Assembly: GCA_050015275.1 (NCBI GenBank)
Contig: JBEKBS010000012.1
Coordinates: 62,001-126,000, forward strand
DNA: 64,000 nt
Origin: DATKJS01 sp050015275
Lineage (GTDB): Bacteria; Acidobacteriota; Aminicenantia; Aminicenantales; Saccharicenantaceae
Reading direction: 5' to 3'
Numbering within the stretch: the first letter of the stretch is position 1; each line of letters begins with the position of its first letter. Both the position numbers and the translations under genes were made by a program. Below, one piece after another: positions 25,643-33,936 of the stretch. Under the pieces are notes generated by a model that saw only the letters and a list, made by a program, of their open reading frames with translations, ran no database searches and was not told where the DNA came from.

Positions 25643-27055
25643 CTATCCTTTTTTGCGGTCCCCGCCGCCCGCGGGAGGACGCCTTCTCCAGATCAGGAAG
25701 GCCGGCAGGCCGGCCCCGAGCAGGGCCAGGCCCGCCGCGGACTTCAGGGGCTGGGCAGAGAGGATGTTGACGAAGATCGCCAGGCATATTACTACAAATA
25801 CCATAGGAATAATAGGATATCCCCACGCCCGGTAGGGACGGCTCGCTTCGGGGCGCCGCCGGCGGAGGACGATGACGGCCAGGCCCGTCGCCGCGAAGAA
25901 AACGAGCAGGGCGAAAACCATGTATTCGTACAGCGATTGGTATCCCCCAGACAGGCAGAGCACGGCGGACCAGGCGGCCTGGCCCCAGAGGGCGCGCGTC
26001 GGGACTCTGGTGCGCGGGCTGAGCCGGGCCATGGACCGGAAAAAGCTCCCGTCCCTGGCCATGGCGTAATAGACCCGCGGCCCGAAAAGCAGGTTGGCGT
26101 TCAGGCAGCCGAAGACCGAGATCATGATCACGGCCGCAATCGCCGTTCCCGCGCCGCCGCCGAAGAGAGCCGTCGTGACGAGCTCCCCGACCCGCACGAC
26201 CCCCTTCATCTTCTCCAGCGGAAGGGCCAGAAGGTAGACAAGGTTGATCGAGACATATAAAACGATGACCCCGACGACGCCGAGGGCCAGCCCCCGAGGG
26301 ATGTTTTTCTCCGGGTCCCGGATCTCTTCGGCCGTGCAGTTGACGGAATACCAGCCGTCATACGTCCAAAAAACCGCGACCAGAGCCAGGCCGAGCGGTT
26401 TCAGGACGCCCGGAAACCTCAGCCCTGCGGGGAAAAGAGGGTGGAAGTTCGTCCCGCCCGCCTTGGTCCCGAAAACGAGCCCCAGGACGACGAGCGCCCC
26501 GACCGCCCCGATCCGGAAGACGGTCAAGAGGTTCTGGACGACGACGCCGGCCCGGATCCCGAGCGAGTTGATGGCGGTCAAGACGACGATGGAGGCGGCG
26601 GCGACCACCTGCCCGGCCGACAGGGAATATGAAAGCCCAAAGGCCGAAAACTGGGCGACTTTGACCCCCATGGAGAGTGAGGGAACGAAGGAGCCGAAGA
26701 ATTCGGCGAACCCCACGGCCAGCGCGGCTAGCCCGCCGCACATGATGAACCCGAAAAAGCCCCAGCCGAAGAGGAAGGCTGCGCCCGGGCCGTAAGCCTC
26801 CCGGAGGTAGACATATTGACCCCCGGCCTTCGGGTACATCGCTCCGAGCTCGGCGAACGAGAGCGCCCCGCAGAGCGTGACGAGGCCTCCGGCCAGCCAA
26901 ACGACGAGGAGGAGGCCGGGGGAGGGGAGGCCGGCCGCGATCAAGCCCGGCGTCATGAAGATCCCCGACCCGATGACGGCACCGACGACGAGGAAGGCCG
27001 TGTCCATGAGGTTCAGCCGCCTGAGGAATTTTGGTTCGATTGTTTCCGGGCTCAT
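25643..27055 (-). CDS. APC-superfamily amino acid / amine permease
   Basis: This 470-residue integral membrane transporter has about 12 hydrophobic segments. The first carries the APC signature VVGAVIGSGIFMTPG. AELGAMYPKAGGQYVYLRE and the EEIRDPEKNIPRGLALG motif are typical of the LAT/yeast amino acid transporter branches. It is the first gene of the minus-strand corrinoid cluster, so it may import the methylated amine or an amino acid linked to that pathway, which is inference. A TACAAT hexamer lies 17 bases before the ATG, but no good -35 was found. It is divergent from parA across an AT-rich gap. Confidence 0.88.
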   Translation of the reverse strand: MSPETIEPKFLRRLNLMDTAFLVVGAVIGSGIFMTPGLIAAGLPSPGLLLVVWLAGGLVTLCGALSFAELGAMYPKAGGQYVYLREAYGPGAAFLFGWGFFGFIMCGGLAALAVGFAEFFGSFVPSLSMGVKVAQFSAFGLSYSLSAGQVVAAASIVVLTAINSLGIRAGVVVQNLLTVFRIGAVGALVVLGLVFGTKAGGTNFHPLFPAGLRFPGVLKPLGLALVAVFWTYDGWYSVNCTAEEIRDPEKNIPRGLALGVVGVIVLYVSINLVYLLALPLEKMKGVVRVGELVTTALFGGGAGTAIAAVIMISVFGCLNANLLFGPRVYYAMARDGSFFRSMARLSPRTRVPTRALWGQAAWSAVLCLSGGYQSLYEYMVFALLVFFAATGLAVIVLRRRRPEASRPYRAWGYPIIPMVFVVICLAIFVNILSAQPLKSAAGLALLGAGLPAFLIWRRRPPAGGGDRKKG

Positions 27056-27861
27056 GGTCTCGGCCAGGCCCCATTGTACGGGATTTAGAGGATCAAGCGT
27101 GAGGAATATTTTTGTAATGCCGAAAGATACCGAGAGAGACAGTTACCCGAGCGCGATCAAAGGGATCGACCCATCCCCCCCCCCAGCCAAAGTTTCTCGC
27201 GGAATGATACGATGGAAAATCAACGTAAAATCCTATTGGCCCTTTATCATACTGATCACAAATCCACTTATATCATTTAATATCAATGATTTATAATATT
27301 TTTTGCGGCTTGCCCTTATTCAAAACGCTGTTTGCTGCACCCTGCCTTTTTCACGCATTCTTATTTTGCCGTCTCTCCGGATTGCCCCTTTTCTATCTCG
27401 AACCCAACTGTTTAACCTGCCGTCTAACCGCAGATTTCCTGATCAAGAGCACCAAGCTTCCATGATAGAGGATTGCGGTTATTCTTGGATCGGGCTTTGG
27501 CCTATTTATTTTCGAACTGGGGCTTTCAATTCGGCCTTTTTTTCGTTCGCTTCCAATTGATACATAAAACGCTTCCACTCGTCCTCCGCCGGACGCCCCT
27601 CAGCGATTTTCGCAAATCATTTTCTGCAAACCCGCGTACCTACTTAGCTTTTCTTTTTTTTCAATTCACTCGTGTCGACGAAATCTCTTTATTGTCGTTC
27701 CTAATCCCACAAGTTTTTCCCCACGACCCCAATCCCGTCTCTACGATACTGCTAAACTCCTTATGACCGGATTCCGGACACACATTTATTCATTTGTATT
27801 CAAATAGTTACAATAAATGTCGGCGTGCCGACATTATTCTATTCCCGCGACGATAATTCGC
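27056..27861. other. AT-rich intergenic region upstream of parAB
   Basis: About 800 bases with visibly lower GC than the rest of the window and no supportable gene. It contains a run of ten C (27175-27184), a very AT-rich stretch (about 27240-27302) with the small inverted repeat TCATT/AATGA, and many T-rich tracts. The few short open frames here have no recognisable products. It could be centromere or origin-proximal DNA, or decayed sequence. No clear DnaA box or canonical parS was seen. Confidence 0.5.
27816..27835. promoter_or_regulatory. Palindrome upstream of parA (candidate operator or partition site)
   Basis: AATGTCGGC and GCCGACATT form perfect 9-bp arms around a 2-base centre. It lies 26 bases upstream of the parA -35 box. 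It does not match the canonical parS palindrome. Confidence 0.45.
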
Positions 27862-27890
27862 TTGCATTCCGGCCCCTCTTTCGTTATAAA
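27862..27890 (+). promoter_or_regulatory. parAB promoter
   Basis: TTGCAT (27862-27867), a 17-base spacer and TATAAA (27885-27890) predict a start near 27897, giving a leader of about 34 bases that includes the GGAGGGA Shine-Dalgarno of parA. Confidence 0.6.
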
Positions 27891-27930
27891 TGTACTCTCG
27901 AATCAATCCGTCCTGGAGGGAGAGAGGCCG

Positions 27931-28695
27931 GTGATCATTGCTATCACGAACCAGAAAGGCGGAGTAGGGAAAACTACGACATCGATCAATATCTCTTCTG
28001 CTTTGGCTTTGATGGGAAAGAAGGTCCTCCTCATTGATATGGACCCTCAGGCTCACAGCACGATTTCGACCGTGGCCGATCCGTCGAACTATGAAAAATC
28101 GCTCTATGATGTCCTGATGAATAAGCATGAGAAGATGGACAACATCATCGTCCGTTCGACAGTGCCGGGCCTGGACCTGGCTATCGCAAAGATTTCCATG
28201 GCCAAGCTGGAACCATCGCTTCTCGGGGAGATCGACGGTCATTTCCGGCTGAAGGATGCCCTCGAATCCACCAAACACAAATACCAGTTCATCTTAATCG
28301 ACACGCCGCCGACACTGGGCTTGATCACCATGAACGCGCTCGTTGCGGCCTCGGCCATCCTGATCCCCATCCAATCCTCATATCTGGCCCTCGAAGGAAC
28401 GGATGACCTTTTGGAAACGATCGAGAAGGTCCGCCGGATCGCCAACCCCGGCCTTAAGATCATCGGGGTCCTGGTCACGCTTCACGACAGGAGAACTAAC
28501 CTCGGGAGGGACGTGGTGGAGAGGATCCGCCGCGTCTTCGGAAAGAAGGTCTTCAAGACCTTTATCTCGAAGAGTGTCAAGCTCGAAGAAAGCCCGGCCT
28601 ATAAGGAATCGATCTTTACATATGCTCCCGAATCCGTCGGGGCGGAACAATACCGAAAAGTCGCCGAGGAGATATTGGAACGTGCAAAAAGCTAA
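27931..28695 (+). CDS. parA: Chromosome partitioning ATPase ParA/Soj
   Basis: This 254-residue cytosolic ATPase drives chromosome segregation together with ParB. The deviant Walker A is NQKGGVGKTTTSIN near the N-terminus, LLIDMDPQAH is Walker A', and IDTPPTLGLITMNAL is the switch II region. Length is that of chromosomal Soj proteins. Start GTG 27931 is chosen because GGAGGGA (27915-27921) sits nine bases upstream and the family begins right at this point; a longer ATG-initiated frame from 27817 runs through the promoter. parB overlaps its last codons. Location next to an origin candidate fits chromosomal parAB loci. Confidence 0.95.
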   Translation: MIIAITNQKGGVGKTTTSINISSALALMGKKVLLIDMDPQAHSTISTVADPSNYEKSLYDVLMNKHEKMDNIIVRSTVPGLDLAIAKISMAKLEPSLLGEIDGHFRLKDALESTKHKYQFILIDTPPTLGLITMNALVAASAILIPIQSSYLALEGTDDLLETIEKVRRIANPGLKIIGVLVTLHDRRTNLGRDVVERIRRVFGKKVFKTFISKSVKLEESPAYKESIFTYAPESVGAEQYRKVAEEILERAKS

Positions 28696-29521
28696 GCGGT
28701 CCGGTCTTCCTGAAACCGTTACGATGAGGCATGATGGCCACTTTGTCGACCTGCTCTCGTCCAGGTCCATGGGGCCCCGCATTCGGATGATCGCGCTCGA
28801 GCATATCGACCCGAACCCCCATCAAGCCCGGACCGAGCTCGGCAATATCCAGGAGCTTATGGACTCCATTCGGAGCAAAGGCATCCTCGAGCCTATCCTT
28901 GTCCGGTCCAAAGGTAGCAGGTTCGAGATCATCGCCGGGGAGCGCAGGTTCATGGCTGCCAGGAACATCGACCTCAAGGAGATCCCGTGCATCGAGATGG
29001 ACGTCGAAGAAAACGAAGCCATGGAGATCGCCCTCATCGAGAACCTCCAGCGGAAGGACCTCGACCTTTTCGAGGAAGCCGACGGGCTCCAGTCCCTGAT
29101 CGACCTTTATGGGTATCACCATCAGCAGGTCTCCGAGAAGATCGGAAAAGCCCGCTCGACGATCACCGAAATCCTGTCGATCACGAGGATCCCCGCGTCC
29201 GTCCGCGAGATCATCAAGTCCTCGGGAGCCTTCAGCCGGGGCACGATCATCGAGGTCGCCAAACAGAAAACCGACGAAGACATGCAAAAGCTCGTCAAAG
29301 AGATCGTCGATCGCCATCTGACCAGAGAAGATACCCGCGATCTTTCCAAGCACCTCAAAGGCAAGACGAAGAAACTCAAATATTATGTCTATAATTTTGT
29401 CCCCGATGACACGGACAATTTCAGATTGAGGCTCGAGTTCAAAAAGCAATCGATCTCAAAGACCGATATCATCGAGGTCCTCGAGGACATCATCCGCAGG
29501 CTGAAAGCCAAAGCAGGATAA
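28682..29521 (+). CDS. parB: Chromosome partitioning protein ParB/Spo0J-type
   Basis: This 279-residue centromere-binding CTPase carries the conserved GERRFMAARN motif and the ENLQRKDLDLFEEADG motif, followed by a helix-turn-helix (VSEKIGKARSTITEILSI) that would bind parS. The C-terminal part is a dimerisation domain, somewhat longer and more basic than in B. subtilis. Start GTG 28682 overlaps the parA end by 14 bases and has GAGGAG upstream; ATG 28724 is an alternative giving 265 residues. It forms an operon with parA. Confidence 0.92.
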   Translation: MQKAKRSGLPETVTMRHDGHFVDLLSSRSMGPRIRMIALEHIDPNPHQARTELGNIQELMDSIRSKGILEPILVRSKGSRFEIIAGERRFMAARNIDLKEIPCIEMDVEENEAMEIALIENLQRKDLDLFEEADGLQSLIDLYGYHHQQVSEKIGKARSTITEILSITRIPASVREIIKSSGAFSRGTIIEVAKQKTDEDMQKLVKEIVDRHLTREDTRDLSKHLKGKTKKLKYYVYNFVPDDTDNFRLRLEFKKQSISKTDIIEVLEDIIRRLKAKAG

Positions 29522-29934
29522 GCGCCTCGGAGGGGATCTTTCTCTTATACGATCCGTTAAAGAAAGCGCCCGGGACACGCTTCATATGGGGAAAAGCGAT
29601 GGGTTCGTGCGCTCTTATGGTGCCCCTGGGCAATTCCGGATATTAGTTGACATAATAATTCTTATGCGACTCATTTTGCGGGGCCCCATTAATTATTTCC
29701 TCTACAGCCATTTATAATTCTCCACACCCTGTGGATATCCCTGCTGAACAATCCTTGTGCATTTGTGGAAATACCCGCCAGCTTTTTCTTGATCAGCGCT
29801 AGCCCACCTCTTGATCACGGCGCTATAAGGATATTTTTTATCTGGCCCACCACGTATCTCGACTGTTCCTCATCTGACCCTGCCCTGAAACCATTCCTGG
29901 CTTATCGTTGCCCCCCAAAATCGATTTTTTGGCC
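29522..29934. other. Non-coding region after parB: candidate replication origin
   Basis: No gene is supported here. An AT-rich tract (about 29641-29720) is followed by four DnaA-box-like sites: TTCTCCACA (29718-29726) and TGTGGATAT (29730-29738), each one mismatch from TTATCCACA, then looser sites at about 29755-29764 and 29764-29772. Two TTGATCA-containing repeats (29789-29801 and 29811-29825) follow, 22 bases apart. With adjacent parAB, this fits an oriC. dnaA and dnaN are not in the window, so the call is tentative. Confidence 0.45.
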
Positions 29935-29975
29935 AAAAAAAAGGCCGGCCACGGTCGTCTCCGCCGCGCCGGCCC
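29935..29975 (-). terminator. Intrinsic terminator of rho
   Basis: On the minus strand, just after the rho stop, GGCCGGC pairs with GCCGGCC across a loop that can add three more pairs, followed by eight T. This is a classical rho-independent terminator placed at the end of the gene for Rho. Confidence 0.8.
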
Positions 29976-29994
29976 GTTCCCGGTCTCTTGGGAC

Positions 29995-31275
29995 CTAAAG
30001 GGCCTTGCTCATGGCCGCCATGAAGTCCTGGTTCGTCTTGGTCTTGCTCAGCTTATCGATCAGCAGCTCCACGGCCTCGACCTCGTTCATCTGGCTGAGG
30101 ACCTTTCTCAAGACCCAGATCCTGTTCAAGTCGGCCTCCTCGATCAGGAGCTCCTCTTTCCGGGTCCCGGACCGGCTGATATCGATCGCCGGGAAGACCC
30201 TCTTGTCGACAAGCCTCCGATCAAGGTTGATCTCCATGTTACCCGTGCCTTTGAATTCTTCGAAGATGACCTCGTCCATCCGGCTCCCGGTGTCCACCAG
30301 GGCCGTCGCCAGGATGGTCAGGCTGCCGCCTTCCTCGACCTTGCGGGCCGAGCCGAAGAATTTCTTCGGCTTGTGAAGGGCGTTGGCGTCGATCCCGCCC
30401 GACAGGACCTTCCCCGAGGGCGGGACGATCGCGTTGTGGGCCCGGGCCAGCCGGGTGATCGAGTCGAGCAGGATCACGACGTCCCGCTTGATCTCGACGA
30501 GCCTCTTCGCCTTCTCGAGGACGATGTTCGCGACCTGGGCGTTCCGGGTCGGCGGCTCGTCGAACGTCGACGCGACGACCTCCCCGTTGACGCTCCTCTT
30601 GAAGTCCGTCACTTCTTCCGGCCGTTCGGCCACTAGGAGCACGATCAAGAAGATCTCGGGGTGGTTTTTTTCGATGGACTTGGCGATCGTCTTAAGGATG
30701 GTCGTTTTTCCGGCCCTCGGGGGCGAGACGATGAGCCCCCGCTGTCCCTTGCCGATGGGCGTCAGGAGTTCCATGACCCGGGCGTTCATGTTCTTCGGGT
30801 TCCCGTCCTGGAGCTTGATCATTTCGAAGGGATAGAGCGGCGTCAGGCTTTCGAAGACGACGTTCCGCCTCTCCTCGATGATGACGTCAGGGTGCATGAA
30901 ATTGACGGCCTCGATCTTGATCAGGGCGAAGTATTTTTCCCCGTTTTTCGGGGCCCTGACATGGCCCGAGATCGTGTCCCCGGTCCGGAGCTGGAATTTT
31001 CGGATCTGGGACGGCGAAACATAGATGTCGTCCTGGCTTGGCAGGTAGCTGAACTCTGGGGCCCTCAGGAACCCGAAGCCGTCCTCGAGGCACTCGAGGA
31101 CCCCTTCCGAGAACAACAGGCCCTGCTTCTTGGCCTGGGCCTCCAGGATCCTGAAGATCAGATGGTGCTTGCTGGTTTCTTCGGTTTCCGGCTCCTCGAT
31201 CCCCACGGCGACGGCGAGCTTCTTCAGGGCGGAAACGTCTTTTTCCTCCAGCTCGACCAAATTGTACTCTTTCAT
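29995..31275 (-). CDS. rho: Transcription termination factor Rho
   Basis: This 426-residue hexameric RNA-DNA helicase terminates transcription. An N-terminal helical region precedes the cold-shock-like RNA-binding domain (EDGFGFLR, DDIYVSPSQIRKF). The ATPase has the P-loop SPPRAGKTT, then VLLVAERPEEVTDF, LLDSITRLARAHN and the Q/R-loop GTGNMEINLDR. Length is typical of short Rho proteins without the long basic N-terminal insert. ATG 31275 is chosen over 31287 because GAGG is seven bases upstream. It lies downstream of lon. Confidence 0.97.
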   Translation of the reverse strand: MKEYNLVELEEKDVSALKKLAVAVGIEEPETEETSKHHLIFRILEAQAKKQGLLFSEGVLECLEDGFGFLRAPEFSYLPSQDDIYVSPSQIRKFQLRTGDTISGHVRAPKNGEKYFALIKIEAVNFMHPDVIIEERRNVVFESLTPLYPFEMIKLQDGNPKNMNARVMELLTPIGKGQRGLIVSPPRAGKTTILKTIAKSIEKNHPEIFLIVLLVAERPEEVTDFKRSVNGEVVASTFDEPPTRNAQVANIVLEKAKRLVEIKRDVVILLDSITRLARAHNAIVPPSGKVLSGGIDANALHKPKKFFGSARKVEEGGSLTILATALVDTGSRMDEVIFEEFKGTGNMEINLDRRLVDKRVFPAIDISRSGTRKEELLIEEADLNRIWVLRKVLSQMNEVEAVELLIDKLSKTKTNQDFMAAMSKAL

Positions 31276-31287
31276 GGTTGACCTCAC

Positions 31288-31306
31288 TGTAAAATATTTA
31301 TTTACA
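31288..31306. promoter_or_regulatory. Inverted repeat just upstream of the rho Shine-Dalgarno
   Basis: TGTAAA (31288-31293) and TTTACA (31301-31306) flank a 7-base AT loop. It sits directly before the rho ribosome-binding site, so it could be an operator or a leader hairpin. Function is unproven. Confidence 0.3.
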
Positions 31307-31372
31307 ACAACCTATATGGATTTTCAGCTCGGACCTGCGGCCTTGCCGCCGGTTGGGGGGACTCGTTCGGGC

Positions 31373-33808
31373 TCAGTTGGTCAGGGGCGGCTCCTTGGGC
31401 GCCTCCTCCTCCCCTGCCCGGGCTTTTCGCTCGGTCTCGGCGGCCTTCGCCTCCCGGCCTTCGGGCTTTTTGGGAAGCTCCCTTGTCAGGGCGATCTTGA
31501 GGACCTCGTCCATCGTTTCGACGAGGTGGATGGCCATATTCAGCCTCAGGACCTTCGGCAGGTCCTTCAGGTCGGGTTTGTTGTCCAAAGGCAGGACGGC
31601 CTCCCGGATCCCTTCCCGGAAGGCCGCGAGGAGCTTTTCCTTGATCCCTCCCACAGGCAATACCTTACCCTTCAGGGTGATCTCCCCGCTCATGGCCACC
31701 TTCTTGCTCACCGGAATATCGGTCAGGAGGGAGATGATGGCCGTGGCGATCGTGATGCCTGCCGAAGGGCCTTCCTTGGGGGTCGAGCCCTCCGGGACGT
31801 GGACGTGGATGTCGAAGTTGCGGTGGAGATCCCGGGCGATATCGAGCTCGTAGATCTTGCCGCGGACAAAGCTGAAAGCCGCCTGGGCCGATTCCTGCAT
31901 GATCTCGCCCAGCTGCCCGGTCAGGGTGAAGTTCCCCTTGCCGTGGACTTTGTTGGCCTCGAACCTCAGGAGCTCGCCGCCGAACTCCGTCCAGGCCATC
32001 CCGGTCGACACGCCCACCTCGTCCCTCTTATCGAATTCGGAACGCCGGAACTTGGGGACTCCAAGGAAAGACTCCAGGTTCTTGGGCGTGACCTTCTCGG
32101 CATAATCCTTGCCTTTCTGGACGACCCGCTTCACGACCTTGCGGCAGATCGTTGTGATCTCCCGCTCCAGGCTCCGGACGCCCGCCTCCCGAGTGTAGCC
32201 GCGGATGAGCTTGAGAAGGGACTGGTCGGAAATCTTCAGGTTGGCTTCACTCAGCCCGTGGGCTTCCATCTGCTTGGACAGGAGGAAGCGCTTGGCGATC
32301 TGAAGCTTTTCGTCCTCCGTGTAGCCGGGAAGCCGGATGATCTCCATCCGGTCAAGCAGGGGCTTCGGGATGGGGTCGAGCATGTTCGCCGTGACGATGA
32401 ACATGACCTGGGAGAGGTCGAAATCGGTGTCGATGTAATGGTCCAGGAAAGTGCTATTTTGTTCAGGGTCAAGGACTTCCATGAGGGCCGAGGCCGGGTC
32501 GCCGCGGAAATCCATGCTCATTTTGTCCACTTCGTCCAGGAGAAAAACTGGGTTCTTCGTCCCGGCCCGCTTGATCATCTGAATGATCCGTCCGGGGTAG
32601 GCCCCGATGTAGGTCCGGCGGTGGCCCCGGATCTCGGCCTCGTCCCGGACCCCTCCGAGCGACAGGCGGACAAACTTCCGCCCGGTCGCCCGGGCGATGG
32701 ACTTGCCCAGGGAGCTCTTGCCCACTCCCGGGGGGCCGATGAAGCCCAGGATGACCCCGCGCGGGTTCTTGACGAGCTGCCGGATGGACAGGTACTCAAG
32801 GATGCGCTCCTTGACCTTGTCGAGGCCGTGATGGTCCTCGTTGAGGATCCTCTCGGCCTCTTTGACTTCCCGCTTCTCGCGTGATTTCTTGACCCAGGGA
32901 AGGGAGATGAGCCAGTCCAGGTAATTCCGGCTGACGGTCGCCTCGGCGGACATGGGGGGCATGGCCTCCAGGCGCTCGATCTCCTTGTAGGCCTTCTCCT
33001 CGGCGTCGGGCGGCATCTTGGCCTTGGCGACCTTTTGGCGGAGTTCTTCGATCTCGTTCGGCTGGTCTTCCTTCCGGAAATTGGGGCCCCCCCCGGGCGG
33101 GAAGGCCTTCTGCCCCTGTTCTTTCAGGGTGACCCGCCGCCGGTTGGCCCTCTGGGGGTCTTTCTGGTAGGAGGCATGGATCTTCAGGATCTCGTTCTCC
33201 AGGACGTAGTTCAGGCGGCGGAGCCGTTCCAGGCTGTTGGCCGTCTCGAGGAGGTTCTGCTTTTCCTCGAGCGGCATATAGACATGAGAGGCGATGATAT
33301 CCGTGATCCGGTCAGGGGTATTCTCTCTGAGGGCCGGGATGATCGAGTCGAGGTTGGCGTTCTGGATGAGCTTGAGGTAGTCCTCGAAGAGGGCCAGGAC
33401 CCTTTTCAGGAGGTCCTTGGACTCCGGCGCGTGGTCGTCCACCTCCTTGATCACCTTGGCCAGGATCTGGTAATAAGGGTAGGTGCTGAGGTATTCAACG
33501 ATCCGGGCCCGGCTCTTGCCCTCGACGATGACCTTCATGTTCTTCTCGTCGGATTTGATGGTCCGGATGATCTTGGCCGTGACCCCCACCGAATAGATGT
33601 CCTTGGCCGTCGGGTTATCGATCGAAGCGTCTATCTGGGCGGCGAGGAAGATCATCTTGTCCTTTTCCGCGGCCTTTTCCAGGGCCTGGATGGAGGAGGA
33701 GCGCCCGACGATGAAGGGGACGAGGGTCGCGGGAAAGACCACGAGATCCCTCAGGGGAATGAGGGGGATGTTCCTGAGGACCTCGGAATGCTCGCTGGAA
33801 TCCTGCAT
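31373..33808 (-). CDS. lon: ATP-dependent protease Lon
   Basis: This 811-residue cytosolic AAA+ protease degrades misfolded and regulatory proteins. The N-terminal substrate domain starts IPLIPLRDLVVFP. The ATPase has GPPGVGKSSLGKSIA (Walker A), FLLDEVDKM (Walker B) and VRSLEREI (sensor 2). The protease domain has the catalytic Ser in EGPSAGITIA and the Lys in GGIKEKLLAA. Length is typical of LonA. The C-terminal tail after the protease domain is charged and low in complexity. It lies between tig and rho, all on the minus strand, a protein-quality-control neighbourhood. Confidence 0.97.
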   Translation of the reverse strand: MQDSSEHSEVLRNIPLIPLRDLVVFPATLVPFIVGRSSSIQALEKAAEKDKMIFLAAQIDASIDNPTAKDIYSVGVTAKIIRTIKSDEKNMKVIVEGKSRARIVEYLSTYPYYQILAKVIKEVDDHAPESKDLLKRVLALFEDYLKLIQNANLDSIIPALRENTPDRITDIIASHVYMPLEEKQNLLETANSLERLRRLNYVLENEILKIHASYQKDPQRANRRRVTLKEQGQKAFPPGGGPNFRKEDQPNEIEELRQKVAKAKMPPDAEEKAYKEIERLEAMPPMSAEATVSRNYLDWLISLPWVKKSREKREVKEAERILNEDHHGLDKVKERILEYLSIRQLVKNPRGVILGFIGPPGVGKSSLGKSIARATGRKFVRLSLGGVRDEAEIRGHRRTYIGAYPGRIIQMIKRAGTKNPVFLLDEVDKMSMDFRGDPASALMEVLDPEQNSTFLDHYIDTDFDLSQVMFIVTANMLDPIPKPLLDRMEIIRLPGYTEDEKLQIAKRFLLSKQMEAHGLSEANLKISDQSLLKLIRGYTREAGVRSLEREITTICRKVVKRVVQKGKDYAEKVTPKNLESFLGVPKFRRSEFDKRDEVGVSTGMAWTEFGGELLRFEANKVHGKGNFTLTGQLGEIMQESAQAAFSFVRGKIYELDIARDLHRNFDIHVHVPEGSTPKEGPSAGITIATAIISLLTDIPVSKKVAMSGEITLKGKVLPVGGIKEKLLAAFREGIREAVLPLDNKPDLKDLPKVLRLNMAIHLVETMDEVLKIALTRELPKKPEGREAKAAETERKARAGEEEAPKEPPLTN

Positions 33809-33936
33809 GATTTACGCTCCGGGCCCGCCGGGGCCCCCGACCGCCTCTGACGCGGAGCTCAGGAGATCAAATCGGAGCCCGCTTTTATTGGTTATCTATT
33901 GAGCTCAAGGGAAATCTGAGCATATGAACGATCAAG

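Noticed and set aside
27056..27180. Cobalamin riboswitch upstream of the corrinoid operon
   Set aside because: I looked for a B12-box-like conserved core before the permease gene and saw none; a covariance-model search (Rfam RF00174) would be needed to exclude it fully.
27303..27766. Short plus-strand frames (85 and 97 codons) in the AT-rich region before parA
   Set aside because: They overlap each other, lack Shine-Dalgarno sites and show no recognisable product or codon pattern.
29641..29670. Promoter suggested by TTGACA at 29647-29652
   Set aside because: No acceptable -10 element at 16-18 bases and no gene downstream on the plus strand.
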